NCBI GenBank assembly: GCA_945980015.1
Contig: CAMFQI010000004.1
Span: 1-15,047, forward strand
Length of the DNA: 15,047 bases
Direction: 5' to 3'
DNA from: an uncultured Eubacterium sp.
GTDB lineage: Bacteria; Bacillota; Clostridia; Oscillospirales; Acutalibacteraceae
Part shown: positions 7,253-13,828 of the stretch, piece after piece
Numbering within the stretch: the stretch's first letter is position 1
Layout of the letters: each line of letters begins with the position of its first letter
The notes under the pieces: generated by a model
The model's database searches: none
Seen by the model: only the letters and a program-made list of their open reading frames with translations
Told to the model about the DNA's origin: nothing
Made by a program: the position numbers and the translations under genes

Positions 7253-7958
7253 TTTCTCCCTCCAATTCAAGAAATACCTCTTCAAGTGAGCCGTCGCCCT
7301 TAACCTCGTCAATAGTGCCCGACACAACAAGATTGCCGTTTTTGATTATCGCAACTCTGTCGCAAAGCTTTTCTGCAACCTCCAAAACGTGAGTTGAAAA
7401 GAATATTGCACCGCCGTCGTCACAAATTTGACGCATAATGCCCTTTAGTATATGGCTCGCCTTTGGGTCAAGTCCGACAAACGGCTCGTCCATAATAATG
7501 AGCTTGGGCGAATGAATAAGCGCAGAAATGATGACAAGCTTCTGCTTCATTCCGTGAGAATACGAATTTATCGCATCATTAAGGCTGTCGCTGATTTCAA
7601 ACATATCGGCATACTTTTTTATAAGCTCGCTTCTTTTCTGCTGTGACACCTCAAAAATATCCGCAACAAAATTAAGATACTGAATACCTGTCATAAAGTC
7701 GTAAATATCGGGATTATCGGGTATGTAGGCAAACAGTTTTTTGCACTCGATAGGCTGATTTTTTATTGATTTTGAATTAATATAAATCTCGCCCTCGTCA
7801 AAATCCTGTATTCCGACAATACATTTGAGCGTACTTGTTTTGCCGGCTCCGTTGTGCCCGATAAAGCCGTAGATTTCACCGGGCGCAATGTGAAGCGAAA
7901 GATTATTTACGGCAGTTTTTTCGCCGTAACGCTTTGTAAGATTTTCTATTCTCAGCAT
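7245..7958 (-). CDS. ABC transporter ATP-binding protein
   Basis: This 237-residue nucleotide-binding subunit powers the adjacent permease. It shows Walker A GHNGAGKT (34-41), the ABC signature as SYSHGMKQ (132-139, the form usual in ABC-2 exporters), Walker B LIIMDEP (153-159) with the catalytic glutamate, the D-loop GLD, and the switch histidine in STHVLE (188-193). A short C-terminal part ends acidic (LELEGENA). Its ATG follows directly on the stop codon of the PspC gene with no gap. The protein is complete with all catalytic residues, so the transporter is probably active. Confidence 0.95.
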   Translation of the reverse strand: MLRIENLTKRYGEKTAVNNLSLHIAPGEIYGFIGHNGAGKTSTLKCIVGIQDFDEGEIYINSKSIKNQPIECKKLFAYIPDNPDIYDFMTGIQYLNFVADIFEVSQQKRSELIKKYADMFEISDSLNDAINSYSHGMKQKLVIISALIHSPKLIIMDEPFVGLDPKASHILKGIMRQICDDGGAIFFSTHVLEVAEKLCDRVAIIKNGNLVVSGTIDEVKGDGSLEEVFLELEGENA

Positions 7959-8201
7959 TTATTTGTCCTCGTCAACGCTTGTAGGTGCGTAGTACGGGTC
8001 CTGATATGTGTTTTGAACAGGCTCCTCGGGAATAATGAGAGCGCATACGATATATGCAACAATTCCCGCACCGCCGCAAAATACAACAAGTGCCCATAAC
8101 AAACGAATTACAGTTGCGTCAATATTCAAATATTTTGCAAGCCCTGCACAAACGCCGCAAAGCTTTTTGTCTGTTGTTGATCTGTATAATTTTTTATCCA
8201 T
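7959..8201 (-). CDS. PspC domain-containing membrane protein
   Basis: This 80-residue protein has a PspC domain: a short N-terminal part (KKLYRSTTDKKLCGVCAGLA) followed by YLNIDATVIRLLWAL and one long hydrophobic segment (about 34-58) ending IIPEE. PspC proteins sense or modulate envelope stress at the cytoplasmic membrane and are often found next to LiaF-like proteins. The tail is short and acidic. It is preceded by a good AGAGGTG site, lies 23 nt after the DUF4097 gene and abuts the ATPase gene. Function inside this operon is inferred from family and context. Confidence 0.9.
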   Translation of the reverse strand: MDKKLYRSTTDKKLCGVCAGLAKYLNIDATVIRLLWALVVFCGGAGIVAYIVCALIIPEEPVQNTYQDPYYAPTSVDEDK

Positions 8202-8224
8202 AGTGATACACCTCTTTCAATAAT

Positions 8225-9043
8225 TTATTGTTCAAATGAAACAGTAATATTTCCGAGACCGCCGCTGATTTCGAGCTTATCGGGGCCGCTTCCCAAAACG
8301 CTGTCGTTCGACACACGCTGATTATTTACATTTACGGCGCCGAGTCCCTTTTCAACATCAACAGTATAGTTTTCATACGGTGCTTTGACATTAAGCTCAA
8401 GATTACCTACTCCGCAATCAAGCGACGAATTGCCGGTCAGAAGCGAAGTAATTACCGTTTCGCCCATGCCCATATCAAAGTCGAGATTGTTGACCGAGCC
8501 GTCCTTTACGGTAAGCTGACCTGCGCCTGCGTCAATATCCGCATAGCCCGATACCTCAAGACTGTCGAACACAACATTTCCTGCACCGAGGTCAATATCT
8601 GCATTACGGCATTTCAAACCCTCAACAGTAATATTTCCTGCGCCTGCATCTAAATCGAATGTTGCAAAAACAGTATCTCTCGGCAGCACAATATTAAGAT
8701 GCGTAATATCGGTTGTTCTATGCTCCTTTTCAATAATTTCGATAACGTCGCCGTCGTTTTTAACACGGATATATTCGTTATCTGTATTATATGAAAACTC
8801 GTCGCCGAGAGTTACGTTTACCTCGGTCGCTGTCAAATCAAGCACGATTTTTGCTTCGTCGTTAACCTGCGAGCTTCCCGAAATTTGCTGTGTAACGGAG
8901 GTTTTCGGCTCCTCCTCTTTGTCGAAAATGCTTTTTCCGATACCGAAGCACGCTTCAACAATACCGCTGATTATTCCCACAATCAGCACCACGGCAAAAA
9001 CCTTGGCTGCGATTGTTATTCCCTTTGATAATTGATTATTCAT
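8225..9043 (-). CDS. Membrane-anchored DUF4097-type beta-helix protein
   Basis: The gene encodes 272 residues. An N-terminal hydrophobic segment (about 8-31) acts as signal-anchor, so the remainder should face outward. From residue 65 on there are repeated beta-strand units built around glycine-rich turns (DLDAGAGNITV, DLGAGNVVF, DIDAGAGQLTV, DMGMGETVI, DCGVGNLEL, GGLGNITVSF) with about 20-residue periodicity, the pattern of DUF4097/putative-adhesin right-handed beta-helices. Its ATG overlaps the stop of the LiaF-like gene in ATGA, with GGAGG inside the upstream gene, so the two are translationally coupled. DUF4097 proteins frequently accompany PspC and LiaF-like proteins in envelope-stress operons; the molecular role is not established. 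Confidence 0.85.
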   Translation of the reverse strand: MNNQLSKGITIAAKVFAVVLIVGIISGIVEACFGIGKSIFDKEEEPKTSVTQQISGSSQVNDEAKIVLDLTATEVNVTLGDEFSYNTDNEYIRVKNDGDVIEIIEKEHRTTDITHLNIVLPRDTVFATFDLDAGAGNITVEGLKCRNADIDLGAGNVVFDSLEVSGYADIDAGAGQLTVKDGSVNNLDFDMGMGETVITSLLTGNSSLDCGVGNLELNVKAPYENYTVDVEKGLGAVNVNNQRVSNDSVLGSGPDKLEISGGLGNITVSFEQ

Positions 9044-9738
9044 TTTATATCGGTTCCTCCGAACAGATTGGTTGAATTAACGAATATTGTTTTTGCATCG
9101 GCAGGAAGACTCTTGTTTGATTTGTCACTCATTCCACCGAAAACTGAATTTGATTTTGCAATTACTCTGACATCCTGCGGTACGAGAATATCTATTCCGC
9201 CGAAGGTTGCGCTTGCATTAATCACGCAATTATCAACAATATCCGCATTACGAATATCAAGCGTTAAGCCGCCAAACGTGGCTGAGAATTTTCCGCCTGC
9301 AAATCCATTTGTAAAGCGGTATGTCTGTCCCGAAAATGTTGCATAATACTCTTGGTTAGACGGTGCAGTCTGTGTGTTGTCACCCTCAATTTGTACATTA
9401 TTAGTCGGAAATTCGGGATTTGAATTTTTCTTTGACGATACGGAATTAATTATCATCCACAGTCCGACTGCAACAACTGTAAGCGGCAAAATGAAAGCCT
9501 TGTACTGCCAAATATTCCAATAATATCCCGACAACAGCACCAAGCCTATGCAAAGTCCGATTAGGCTTCCTGTTTTGTTTTTGTCGGTAATAAGCGAGAT
9601 TAATGACGGTACTATGATGAACAATGTCCACCAGCCCTTAAATAGTAAGCCGTCGATAATACCTGCTTCGTTAAGTCCCCATACAACACCGAGCGCAATA
9701 ACAAATACGCCCCATAAAACTCCTTTTGTCTTTTTCAT
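9040..9738 (-). CDS. LiaF-like membrane protein (DUF5668/cell-wall-active antibiotic response)
   Basis: About 232 residues from ATG 9738 (AAAGG lies 8 nt upstream); a GTG at 9747 in frame is less well placed. Four closely packed hydrophobic segments fill residues 5-100 (GVLWGVFVIALGVVWGLNEAG; LFIIVPSLISLI; SLIGLCIGLVLLSGYYW; ILPLTVVAVGLWMIINSV). They are followed by a polar linker and a C-terminal soluble beta domain (about 140-232) with the recurring FGG motif (TFGGLTL, ATFGGIDILVP, VFGGMSDKS, NLFGGTDIK) typical of LiaF C-terminal domains. LiaF inhibits LiaRS signalling in Bacillus; no LiaRS pair is present here, so the partner is probably another operon product. It is the second gene of the operon, 12 nt after the TetR ORF if the GTG is used. 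Confidence 0.85.
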   Translation of the reverse strand: MKKTKGVLWGVFVIALGVVWGLNEAGIIDGLLFKGWWTLFIIVPSLISLITDKNKTGSLIGLCIGLVLLSGYYWNIWQYKAFILPLTVVAVGLWMIINSVSSKKNSNPEFPTNNVQIEGDNTQTAPSNQEYYATFSGQTYRFTNGFAGGKFSATFGGLTLDIRNADIVDNCVINASATFGGIDILVPQDVRVIAKSNSVFGGMSDKSNKSLPADAKTIFVNSTNLFGGTDIK

Positions 9739-9759
9739 ATTCTTCACCTTTCCTAAAAA

Positions 9760-10359
9760 TTATTTTTTGTGAGGAAACACGGTATATGCTTCCTTTTGTA
9801 AATTATTGATTGCCAAAACCGTACCCTGATAAGCCATTCCGAGATATATGTTCAAATCCTCGTCGCTAAAATCACACATTTTTGACGATACCAAAAAGGC
9901 AATTCCAAGCCCGGTCAAAAGCACCTGCTTAAATAACAATTTTGCTTTTTCGTAATCGTAGCCCGTCTGCTTCATTATTGTTTGAATACAAAAATCTGCT
10001 TTCGGCATATTCATTGTCATCGTTTCATAATCCTGTTCGGGATCATTCATAATGCATACCGACAAAAACAAATTCGGCTGCTGCCTTGCGTATTCAATCA
10101 TACGAAATCCGAATTGCTTAAACACCGGAGTATAATTAACGGAGTCCGCTATATAATTACTGTATTCCTCAACAGCGGCTTTGTGAACGCAGGAAATAAG
10201 CTCCTCCATACTGCCAAATGCAACAAACACAGGAGAGGACGATGTTCCCAAATAACGTCCAACCTCACGAGCGGTAACGGCTTTTATTCCCTTTTCACGA
10301 GCCACCTCCAAGGCGGCGGCAATAATTTCTTCCCTTGTAAACTTCGCTTTCGGCGGCAA
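9760..10359 (-). CDS. TetR-family transcriptional regulator
   Basis: This 199-residue protein has the TetR N-terminal DNA-binding domain at about 8-55 (TREEIIAAALEVAREKGI, then VTAREVGRYLGTSSSPVF, then FGSMEELI) and a helical ligand-binding/dimerisation domain behind it. The start is TTG at 10359, preceded by AAGGGAAGTGA. It heads an apparent six-gene operon with LiaF-like, DUF4097, PspC and ABC transporter genes, with small or no gaps to the permease, so it most likely represses its own operon until an envelope-active ligand binds. A dyad overlapping the promoter -10 supports autoregulation. The ligand is unknown. The cytoplasmic Met/Cys-containing ligand domain gives no clear hint. Confidence 0.9.
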   Translation of the reverse strand: MPPKAKFTREEIIAAALEVAREKGIKAVTAREVGRYLGTSSSPVFVAFGSMEELISCVHKAAVEEYSNYIADSVNYTPVFKQFGFRMIEYARQQPNLFLSVCIMNDPEQDYETMTMNMPKADFCIQTIMKQTGYDYEKAKLLFKQVLLTGLGIAFLVSSKMCDFSDEDLNIYLGMAYQGTVLAINNLQKEAYTVFPHKK

Positions 10360-10391
10360 ATAATCACTTCCCTTGTTAAAATCACTTGATA

Positions 10392-10449
10392 TGTAACGGT
10401 TGTTATATATCCTTTGTTACACAATATCATAAAACAAATAAAAAGTCAA
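10392..10449 (-). promoter_or_regulatory. Promoter and putative operator of the TetR envelope operon
   Basis: On the minus strand TTGACT (10444-10449), a 17-bp spacer and TATTGT (10421-10426) form a good sigma-A promoter about 60 bp before the TetR start. An inverted repeat TGTAAC-N18-GTTACA (10392-10421) begins at the last base of the -10 and covers the transcription start, the usual position for a TetR-type repressor. Binding by the TetR encoded downstream is inference. Confidence 0.6.
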
Positions 10450-10460
10450 GAGGAAAATGA

Positions 10461-10486
10461 AAAAACACAGACTGAGCTGTGTTTTT
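10461..10486. terminator. Bidirectional hairpin terminator
   Basis: AAAAACACAG and CTGTGTTTTT pair perfectly over 10 bp around a 6-nt loop, with T-runs on both strands. It stands between the hairpin array and the TetR promoter and would insulate that promoter from lysC read-through. Confidence 0.75.
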
Positions 10487-10488
10487 TA

Positions 10489-10598
10489 GTGATATACGCT
10501 TACAGCGTGTGATATATTCCCTTGCGGGAATGTGATATTTTGCGATAATAATCGCAAAGTGATATACGCCTTGCGGCGTGTAACAAACAGGGACTGTT
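10489..10598. repeat. Tandem array of unrelated hairpins joined by a constant GTGATAT linker
   Basis: GTGATAT occurs four times (10489, 10509, 10532, 10559). Each copy is followed at once by a perfect inverted repeat of different sequence: ACGCT/AGCGT (10496-10508), ATTCCC/GGGAAT (10516-10531), TTTGCGAT/ATCGCAAA (10539-10558) and ACGCC/GGCGT (10566-10579). Loops are 3-4 nt (TAC, TTGC, AATA, TTGC). A fifth small dyad AACAG-GGA-CTGTT (10586-10598) follows without the linker. There is no coding potential. Stems vary in sequence and length (5-8 bp) while the linker is invariant, which implies selection on structure. It is not a CRISPR array. It fills the gap between the lysC terminator and the TetR promoter. 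Confidence 0.8.
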
Positions 10599-10682
10599 CT
10601 CTTGTATTGTTTTATCTATATGTTTCCTTATCTTGATAATATATGAAAAAATGATGATTGTCAATATTGCTACTGTGAGCGC

Positions 10683-10720
10683 AAAAAAATGACCGTATGC
10701 AATGAGTACACGGTCATTTT
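10683..10720 (-). terminator. Rho-independent terminator of the hom-lysC operon
   Basis: On the minus strand AAAATGACCGT (10720-10710) pairs perfectly with ACGGTCATTTT (10696-10686), 11 bp, 13-nt loop, and is followed by a run of seven T (10689-10683). It lies about 22 nt past the lysC stop codon. Confidence 0.9.
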
Positions 10721-10742
10721 GCGTATTAAACTATGAAGAATA

Positions 10743-11216
10743 TCAGTCGTTCGGGATGAACTTATTATGAACGGCGCTGACAGCATTATCGGCATTCTCT
10801 GCGTCGATGATAACAGAAATCTTAATCTCCGATGTTGAAATCATCTTGATGTTGATATTTCTCTCATAAAGAGCCTCGAACATAGAGGTTGCGGTGCCCG
10901 GATGAGATTCCATACCTGCGCCTACGATTGAAACCTTTGCAACGGAAGTGTCGCAAACGATTTTTGCATCCTGCAAATGTGACGACTCGCTCAAAAGCTC
11001 AACTGCCTTCGGACCGTTATCCTTGCTTACCGTGAAAACGATATCCTTTGTACCGTCTCTGCCGAAGGACTGAAGAATAATATCAACATTGATATTCTTT
11101 TGTGAAAGCTTTGAGAAAATATTGAACGCTACTCCCGGATTGTCCTTAACACCCAAAACCGATACAAGCGCTACATCCGTATCCTTTGTTACGCCTCTAA
11201 TTAACATTTTTTCCAT
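10743..11216 (-). CDS. lysC: Aspartokinase beta subunit from an in-frame internal start within lysC
   Basis: Inside lysC, in the same frame, ATG at 11216 (residue 246, MEKMLIRGVT) is preceded by a perfect AAGGAGGT (11224-11231) with 7-nt spacing, better than the site of many full genes here. It would yield a 157-residue protein comprising only the two ACT domains. Bacillus subtilis LysC and Corynebacterium aspartokinase are known to make such a beta chain from an internal start, of about 160 residues. The site is seen directly; production of the protein is inferred by analogy. Confidence 0.75.
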   Translation of the reverse strand: MEKMLIRGVTKDTDVALVSVLGVKDNPGVAFNIFSKLSQKNINVDIILQSFGRDGTKDIVFTVSKDNGPKAVELLSESSHLQDAKIVCDTSVAKVSIVGAGMESHPGTATSMFEALYERNINIKMISTSEIKISVIIDAENADNAVSAVHNKFIPND

Positions 11217-11951
11217 TTTTGCTACCTCCTTAACGATTGTACCCGGTACCGGGTTAAGTGACGAGAGAACCTCAAGCTCTACCGAATATTTTTTTGCCAT
11301 TTCTACCGAACGGTTATTAAGCACCTGTGCGCCGAGAGTTGCAAGCTCAAGCATTTCATCATAAGTGATTTCTTTAAGCTTGCGAGCATTTTTCACCTTT
11401 CTCGGATCGGCTGTATATACGCCCTCAACGTCGGTGAAAATCTGACATTTATCGGCGTGAAGAGCGGCCGCAATAGCAACTGCCGAGGTATCCGAGCCGC
11501 CTCTGCCGAGAGTTGTCAAATCGTCATAGCGGTTAATACCCTGGAAGCCTGCAACAACGCAGATATTATGTCTTGCAAGCTCCGCCTGTAATCTATTGGG
11601 CTTAATATTTTTTATTCTTGCGGCTGAATAAACCGAATTTGTATTAAAGCCTGCCTGCCAGCCCAAAAGACTGATAACAGGAAATCCGAGAGATTCAATA
11701 GCCATTGCAAGAAGTGAAATCGAAATCTGCTCACCTGCCGCAAGAAGCTGATCCATTTCTCTGTTTTTTGCATGCGGATTTATTTCCTTAGCCTTTTCGA
11801 TAAGGTCGTCGGTTGTGTCGCCCTGTGCAGATACAACTACAACAACGTCGTTACCCTGCTTATAAGTATCTGTTACAATCCTTGCGACATTCATTACTCG
11901 CTCGGCGTTTGCAACGGAAGAGCCGCCGAACTTTTGAACAATAAGTGCCAT
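10743..11951 (-). CDS. lysC: Aspartokinase (aspartate kinase), alpha subunit
   Basis: This enzyme phosphorylates aspartate, the first step to lysine, threonine, methionine and diaminopimelate. The 402-residue protein shows the kinase signature KFGGSSV (7-13), GRGGSDTSA (about 148-156) and TDVEGVYTADPR (about 173-184). Two C-terminal ACT domains follow (about 260-335 and 340-402), the allosteric sites for lysine and/or threonine. The start has AGGAGG 5 nt upstream. It is the last gene of the ACT-hom-lysC operon, 30 nt after hom, and is followed by a strong terminator. An internal start (see the next entry) suggests the alpha2beta2 type of enzyme known from Bacillus LysC and Corynebacterium. 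No lysine riboswitch precedes it, so control is more likely allosteric. Confidence 0.95.
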   Translation of the reverse strand: MALIVQKFGGSSVANAERVMNVARIVTDTYKQGNDVVVVVSAQGDTTDDLIEKAKEINPHAKNREMDQLLAAGEQISISLLAMAIESLGFPVISLLGWQAGFNTNSVYSAARIKNIKPNRLQAELARHNICVVAGFQGINRYDDLTTLGRGGSDTSAVAIAAALHADKCQIFTDVEGVYTADPRKVKNARKLKEITYDEMLELATLGAQVLNNRSVEMAKKYSVELEVLSSLNPVPGTIVKEVAKMEKMLIRGVTKDTDVALVSVLGVKDNPGVAFNIFSKLSQKNINVDIILQSFGRDGTKDIVFTVSKDNGPKAVELLSESSHLQDAKIVCDTSVAKVSIVGAGMESHPGTATSMFEALYERNINIKMISTSEIKISVIIDAENADNAVSAVHNKFIPND

Positions 11952-11981
11952 ATTTTCCTCCTAAAATACTATCTTACTAAA

Positions 11982-13199
11982 TTAATAGTTTGTTACCTTA
12001 ATTATGTTGATTACATCAATTCCCTCAAGCTTTGACATCAGCTCGTTTTCGGTCATTGAGTCGGTGATAAACGCAATCTCGTCGGACGGCTGACCCTTGC
12101 GGTTTAAGAATTTAACATCACTGAATCGTGACAAAGCGTCATTGCACGAAGCCTTTGCCCTAACATAAAACGGCATTTCCAAAACTGCCTTTTCGTCAAC
12201 AACATAATCCTCTGCGCCCTCGCCCCAACCGAAGGTCTTTCTCTTTTCAACATGAACGGCACAGTCGACCATATCGGCAACAACGGCCGAAGCGGTCGGA
12301 AGCTTACCTGCGCCCGGACCGTAGAAGCACACGTCTCCTACTGCGTCGCCTCTTACAAGAATAGCATTGAACACACCATTTACGCTCGCAAGCTGTGAGC
12401 CATTGAAAACAACTGCAGGACTTACAAAAGCGGCAATGCTATCGTCGTCAATCTTTTTAATCTGACCCAAAAGCTTAATTACACCGTCGGCAGAGGAAAT
12501 ATACGATACGTCTTCTAATGTAATCTTTGTTATACCCTCGGCACGAACCTGATTAGGATATACGTGCTTACCGAATGCAAGAGAAGCGAGAATACAAACC
12601 TTACGGCAAGCGTCAAAGCCCTCAATATCTGCAGTCGGATCCTTTTCGGCGTAGCCGTTATCCTGTGCAAGCTTCAAAGCCTCCTCAAAGGTCATACCGT
12701 CTTCAATCATCTTTGTTAAAATGAAATTAGTTGTACCATTGAGAATACCTGCAATGCCCTCGATATTATTTGCGGTAAGGCATTGAGCCATCGGGCGAAT
12801 AATCGGAATACCGCCTCCGACACTAGCCTCAAAGAGATAGTTTACGCCGGTTTTCTCTGCTGCCTCAAGAAGCTCCAAGCCCTTTTGTGCAACAAGCTCC
12901 TTGTTTGAAGTAACGACGCTTTTACCAGCGTTGATGAGCTTCATTGTGAAATCAAAAGCAGGATTTACTCCGCCCATTGTTTCGGCAACGACCTTAATCT
13001 CATCGTCGTTCAAAATATCGTTGAAATCCTTTGTGAACAAAGCCTCGTGCTCGTCACCCGGAAAATCACGCAAATCAAGAATTTTCTTTACCTCTAATAT
13101 TTCGCCGCCGGTACGGTTTGAAATGCTCTTTTTGTGGGTTTCGATAACCTCAACAACTCCCGAGCCAACCGTTCCGTAGCCCATAACTGCAACCTTCAT
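11982..13199 (-). CDS. hom: Homoserine dehydrogenase
   Basis: The enzyme reduces aspartate semialdehyde to homoserine with NAD(P)H, committing flux to threonine and methionine. The 405-residue protein has the N-terminal Rossmann motif GYGTVGSG (7-14), then the catalytic/substrate regions ASVGGGIPII, GILNGTTNFI and GYAEKDPTADIEGFDA. A C-terminal regulatory ACT-like domain follows (about 345-405), as in monofunctional Gram-positive Hom. AGGAGG overlaps the stop of the upstream ACT gene and gives good spacing to ATG 13199. The gene lies between the HTH-ACT gene (10-nt gap) and lysC (30-nt gap), so the three form one operon. thrB, thrC and asd are not in the window. Confidence 0.96.
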   Translation of the reverse strand: MKVAVMGYGTVGSGVVEVIETHKKSISNRTGGEILEVKKILDLRDFPGDEHEALFTKDFNDILNDDEIKVVAETMGGVNPAFDFTMKLINAGKSVVTSNKELVAQKGLELLEAAEKTGVNYLFEASVGGGIPIIRPMAQCLTANNIEGIAGILNGTTNFILTKMIEDGMTFEEALKLAQDNGYAEKDPTADIEGFDACRKVCILASLAFGKHVYPNQVRAEGITKITLEDVSYISSADGVIKLLGQIKKIDDDSIAAFVSPAVVFNGSQLASVNGVFNAILVRGDAVGDVCFYGPGAGKLPTASAVVADMVDCAVHVEKRKTFGWGEGAEDYVVDEKAVLEMPFYVRAKASCNDALSRFSDVKFLNRKGQPSDEIAFITDSMTENELMSKLEGIDVINIIKVTNY

Positions 13200-13209
13200 T
13201 CTTATCCTC

Positions 13210-13638
13210 CTATACTATTTCTGCGGATATAACTCCGACTATACTCTTTATTTTTTGCTCAACACCCGATTTTGATACATCGGCGTCCGACAATCTCACA
13301 GTAATCGAAACATCTGCAACATCGTTTACGGGAATACTCTGGTTTACGGCAAGGATATTTGCACCCGCCATATAAAGTTCGTTCATAACGGAGCTGAGAA
13401 CACCTGCATTATCCCTGAGCTTTGCGTTAATGGTTGAAACGTCTTCACCCTGCTCGCTGTACTCAAAAATTTTGTCCTTATACTTATAGTATGCCGAGCG
13501 AGATATTCCTGCCATTTTCGCCGCCTGAGAAGCATTTGCCGCTTCGCCCGACTGCAAAAAATTCTTCGCCTTAATCACTCTTGTATAGACATCAGGCAAT
13601 ATCGACATATCAACAAGTAAATAATTTACTTTTCCCAT
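13210..13638 (-). CDS. HTH plus ACT-domain protein (UPF0735/PheB-like)
   Basis: This 142-residue protein starts at ATG 13638 (an AGGTGG-type site lies upstream); a GTG at 13653 is also in frame. After a short N-terminus (GKVNYLLVDMSILPDVYTRV) there is a helix-turn-helix-like segment (about 35-60, NASQAAKMAGISRSAYYKYK). An ACT domain follows (about 68-142, LRDNAGVLSSVMNELYMAGAN, then VSITVRLSDAD). This is the architecture of the UPF0735 ACT proteins, annotated PheB in some Firmicutes and often found before hom or phe genes. It heads the hom-lysC operon, so a role as an amino-acid-sensing regulator of this operon is plausible but not shown. Confidence 0.88.
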   Translation of the reverse strand: MGKVNYLLVDMSILPDVYTRVIKAKNFLQSGEAANASQAAKMAGISRSAYYKYKDKIFEYSEQGEDVSTINAKLRDNAGVLSSVMNELYMAGANILAVNQSIPVNDVADVSITVRLSDADVSKSGVEQKIKSIVGVISAEIV

Positions 13639-13690
13639 AAAAATGTCCACCACCTAAGGACAATTGTATTACTGTGAAAAACACTCTCAT

Positions 13691-13719
13691 ATATTAACAC
13701 AAAGCGTCAAGATAATCAA
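13691..13719 (-). promoter_or_regulatory. Candidate promoter of the ACT-hom-lysC operon
   Basis: On the minus strand TTGATT (13714-13719), 17 bp, then TAATAT (13691-13696) preceded by TG as an extended -10 (TGTTAATAT). It lies about 55 bp upstream of the operon's first start codon. The leader is too short for a lysine riboswitch or T-box. Confidence 0.5.
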
Positions 13720-13759
13720 CCCCTAATTACAAAAAAGCATTTTTTTATACTTAATAGAC

Positions 13760-13792
13760 AAAAGAAAGCGGCTCGGAGCAATTCCAAGCCGC
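13760..13792 (-). terminator. Rho-independent terminator of the AI-2E/YtvI gene
   Basis: On the minus strand GCGGCTTGGA pairs with TCCGAGCCGC (10 bp, one G-T pair) around the loop ATTGC and is followed by TTTCTTTTG. It lies about 36 nt past the stop codon at 13829. Confidence 0.8.
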
Positions 13793-13828
13793 AAATTTTA
13801 ACAAAATATACAAGTTTTAACGTTTTTC

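Noticed and set aside
10489..10579. CRISPR array
   Set aside because: The repeat is only 7 bases and the intervening sequences are perfect palindromes of 13-20 bases, not spacers; no cas genes are present.
13639..13760. Lysine riboswitch or T-box upstream of the hom-lysC operon
   Set aside because: The leader after the candidate promoter is only about 50 nt and shows no conserved core or attenuator hairpin.
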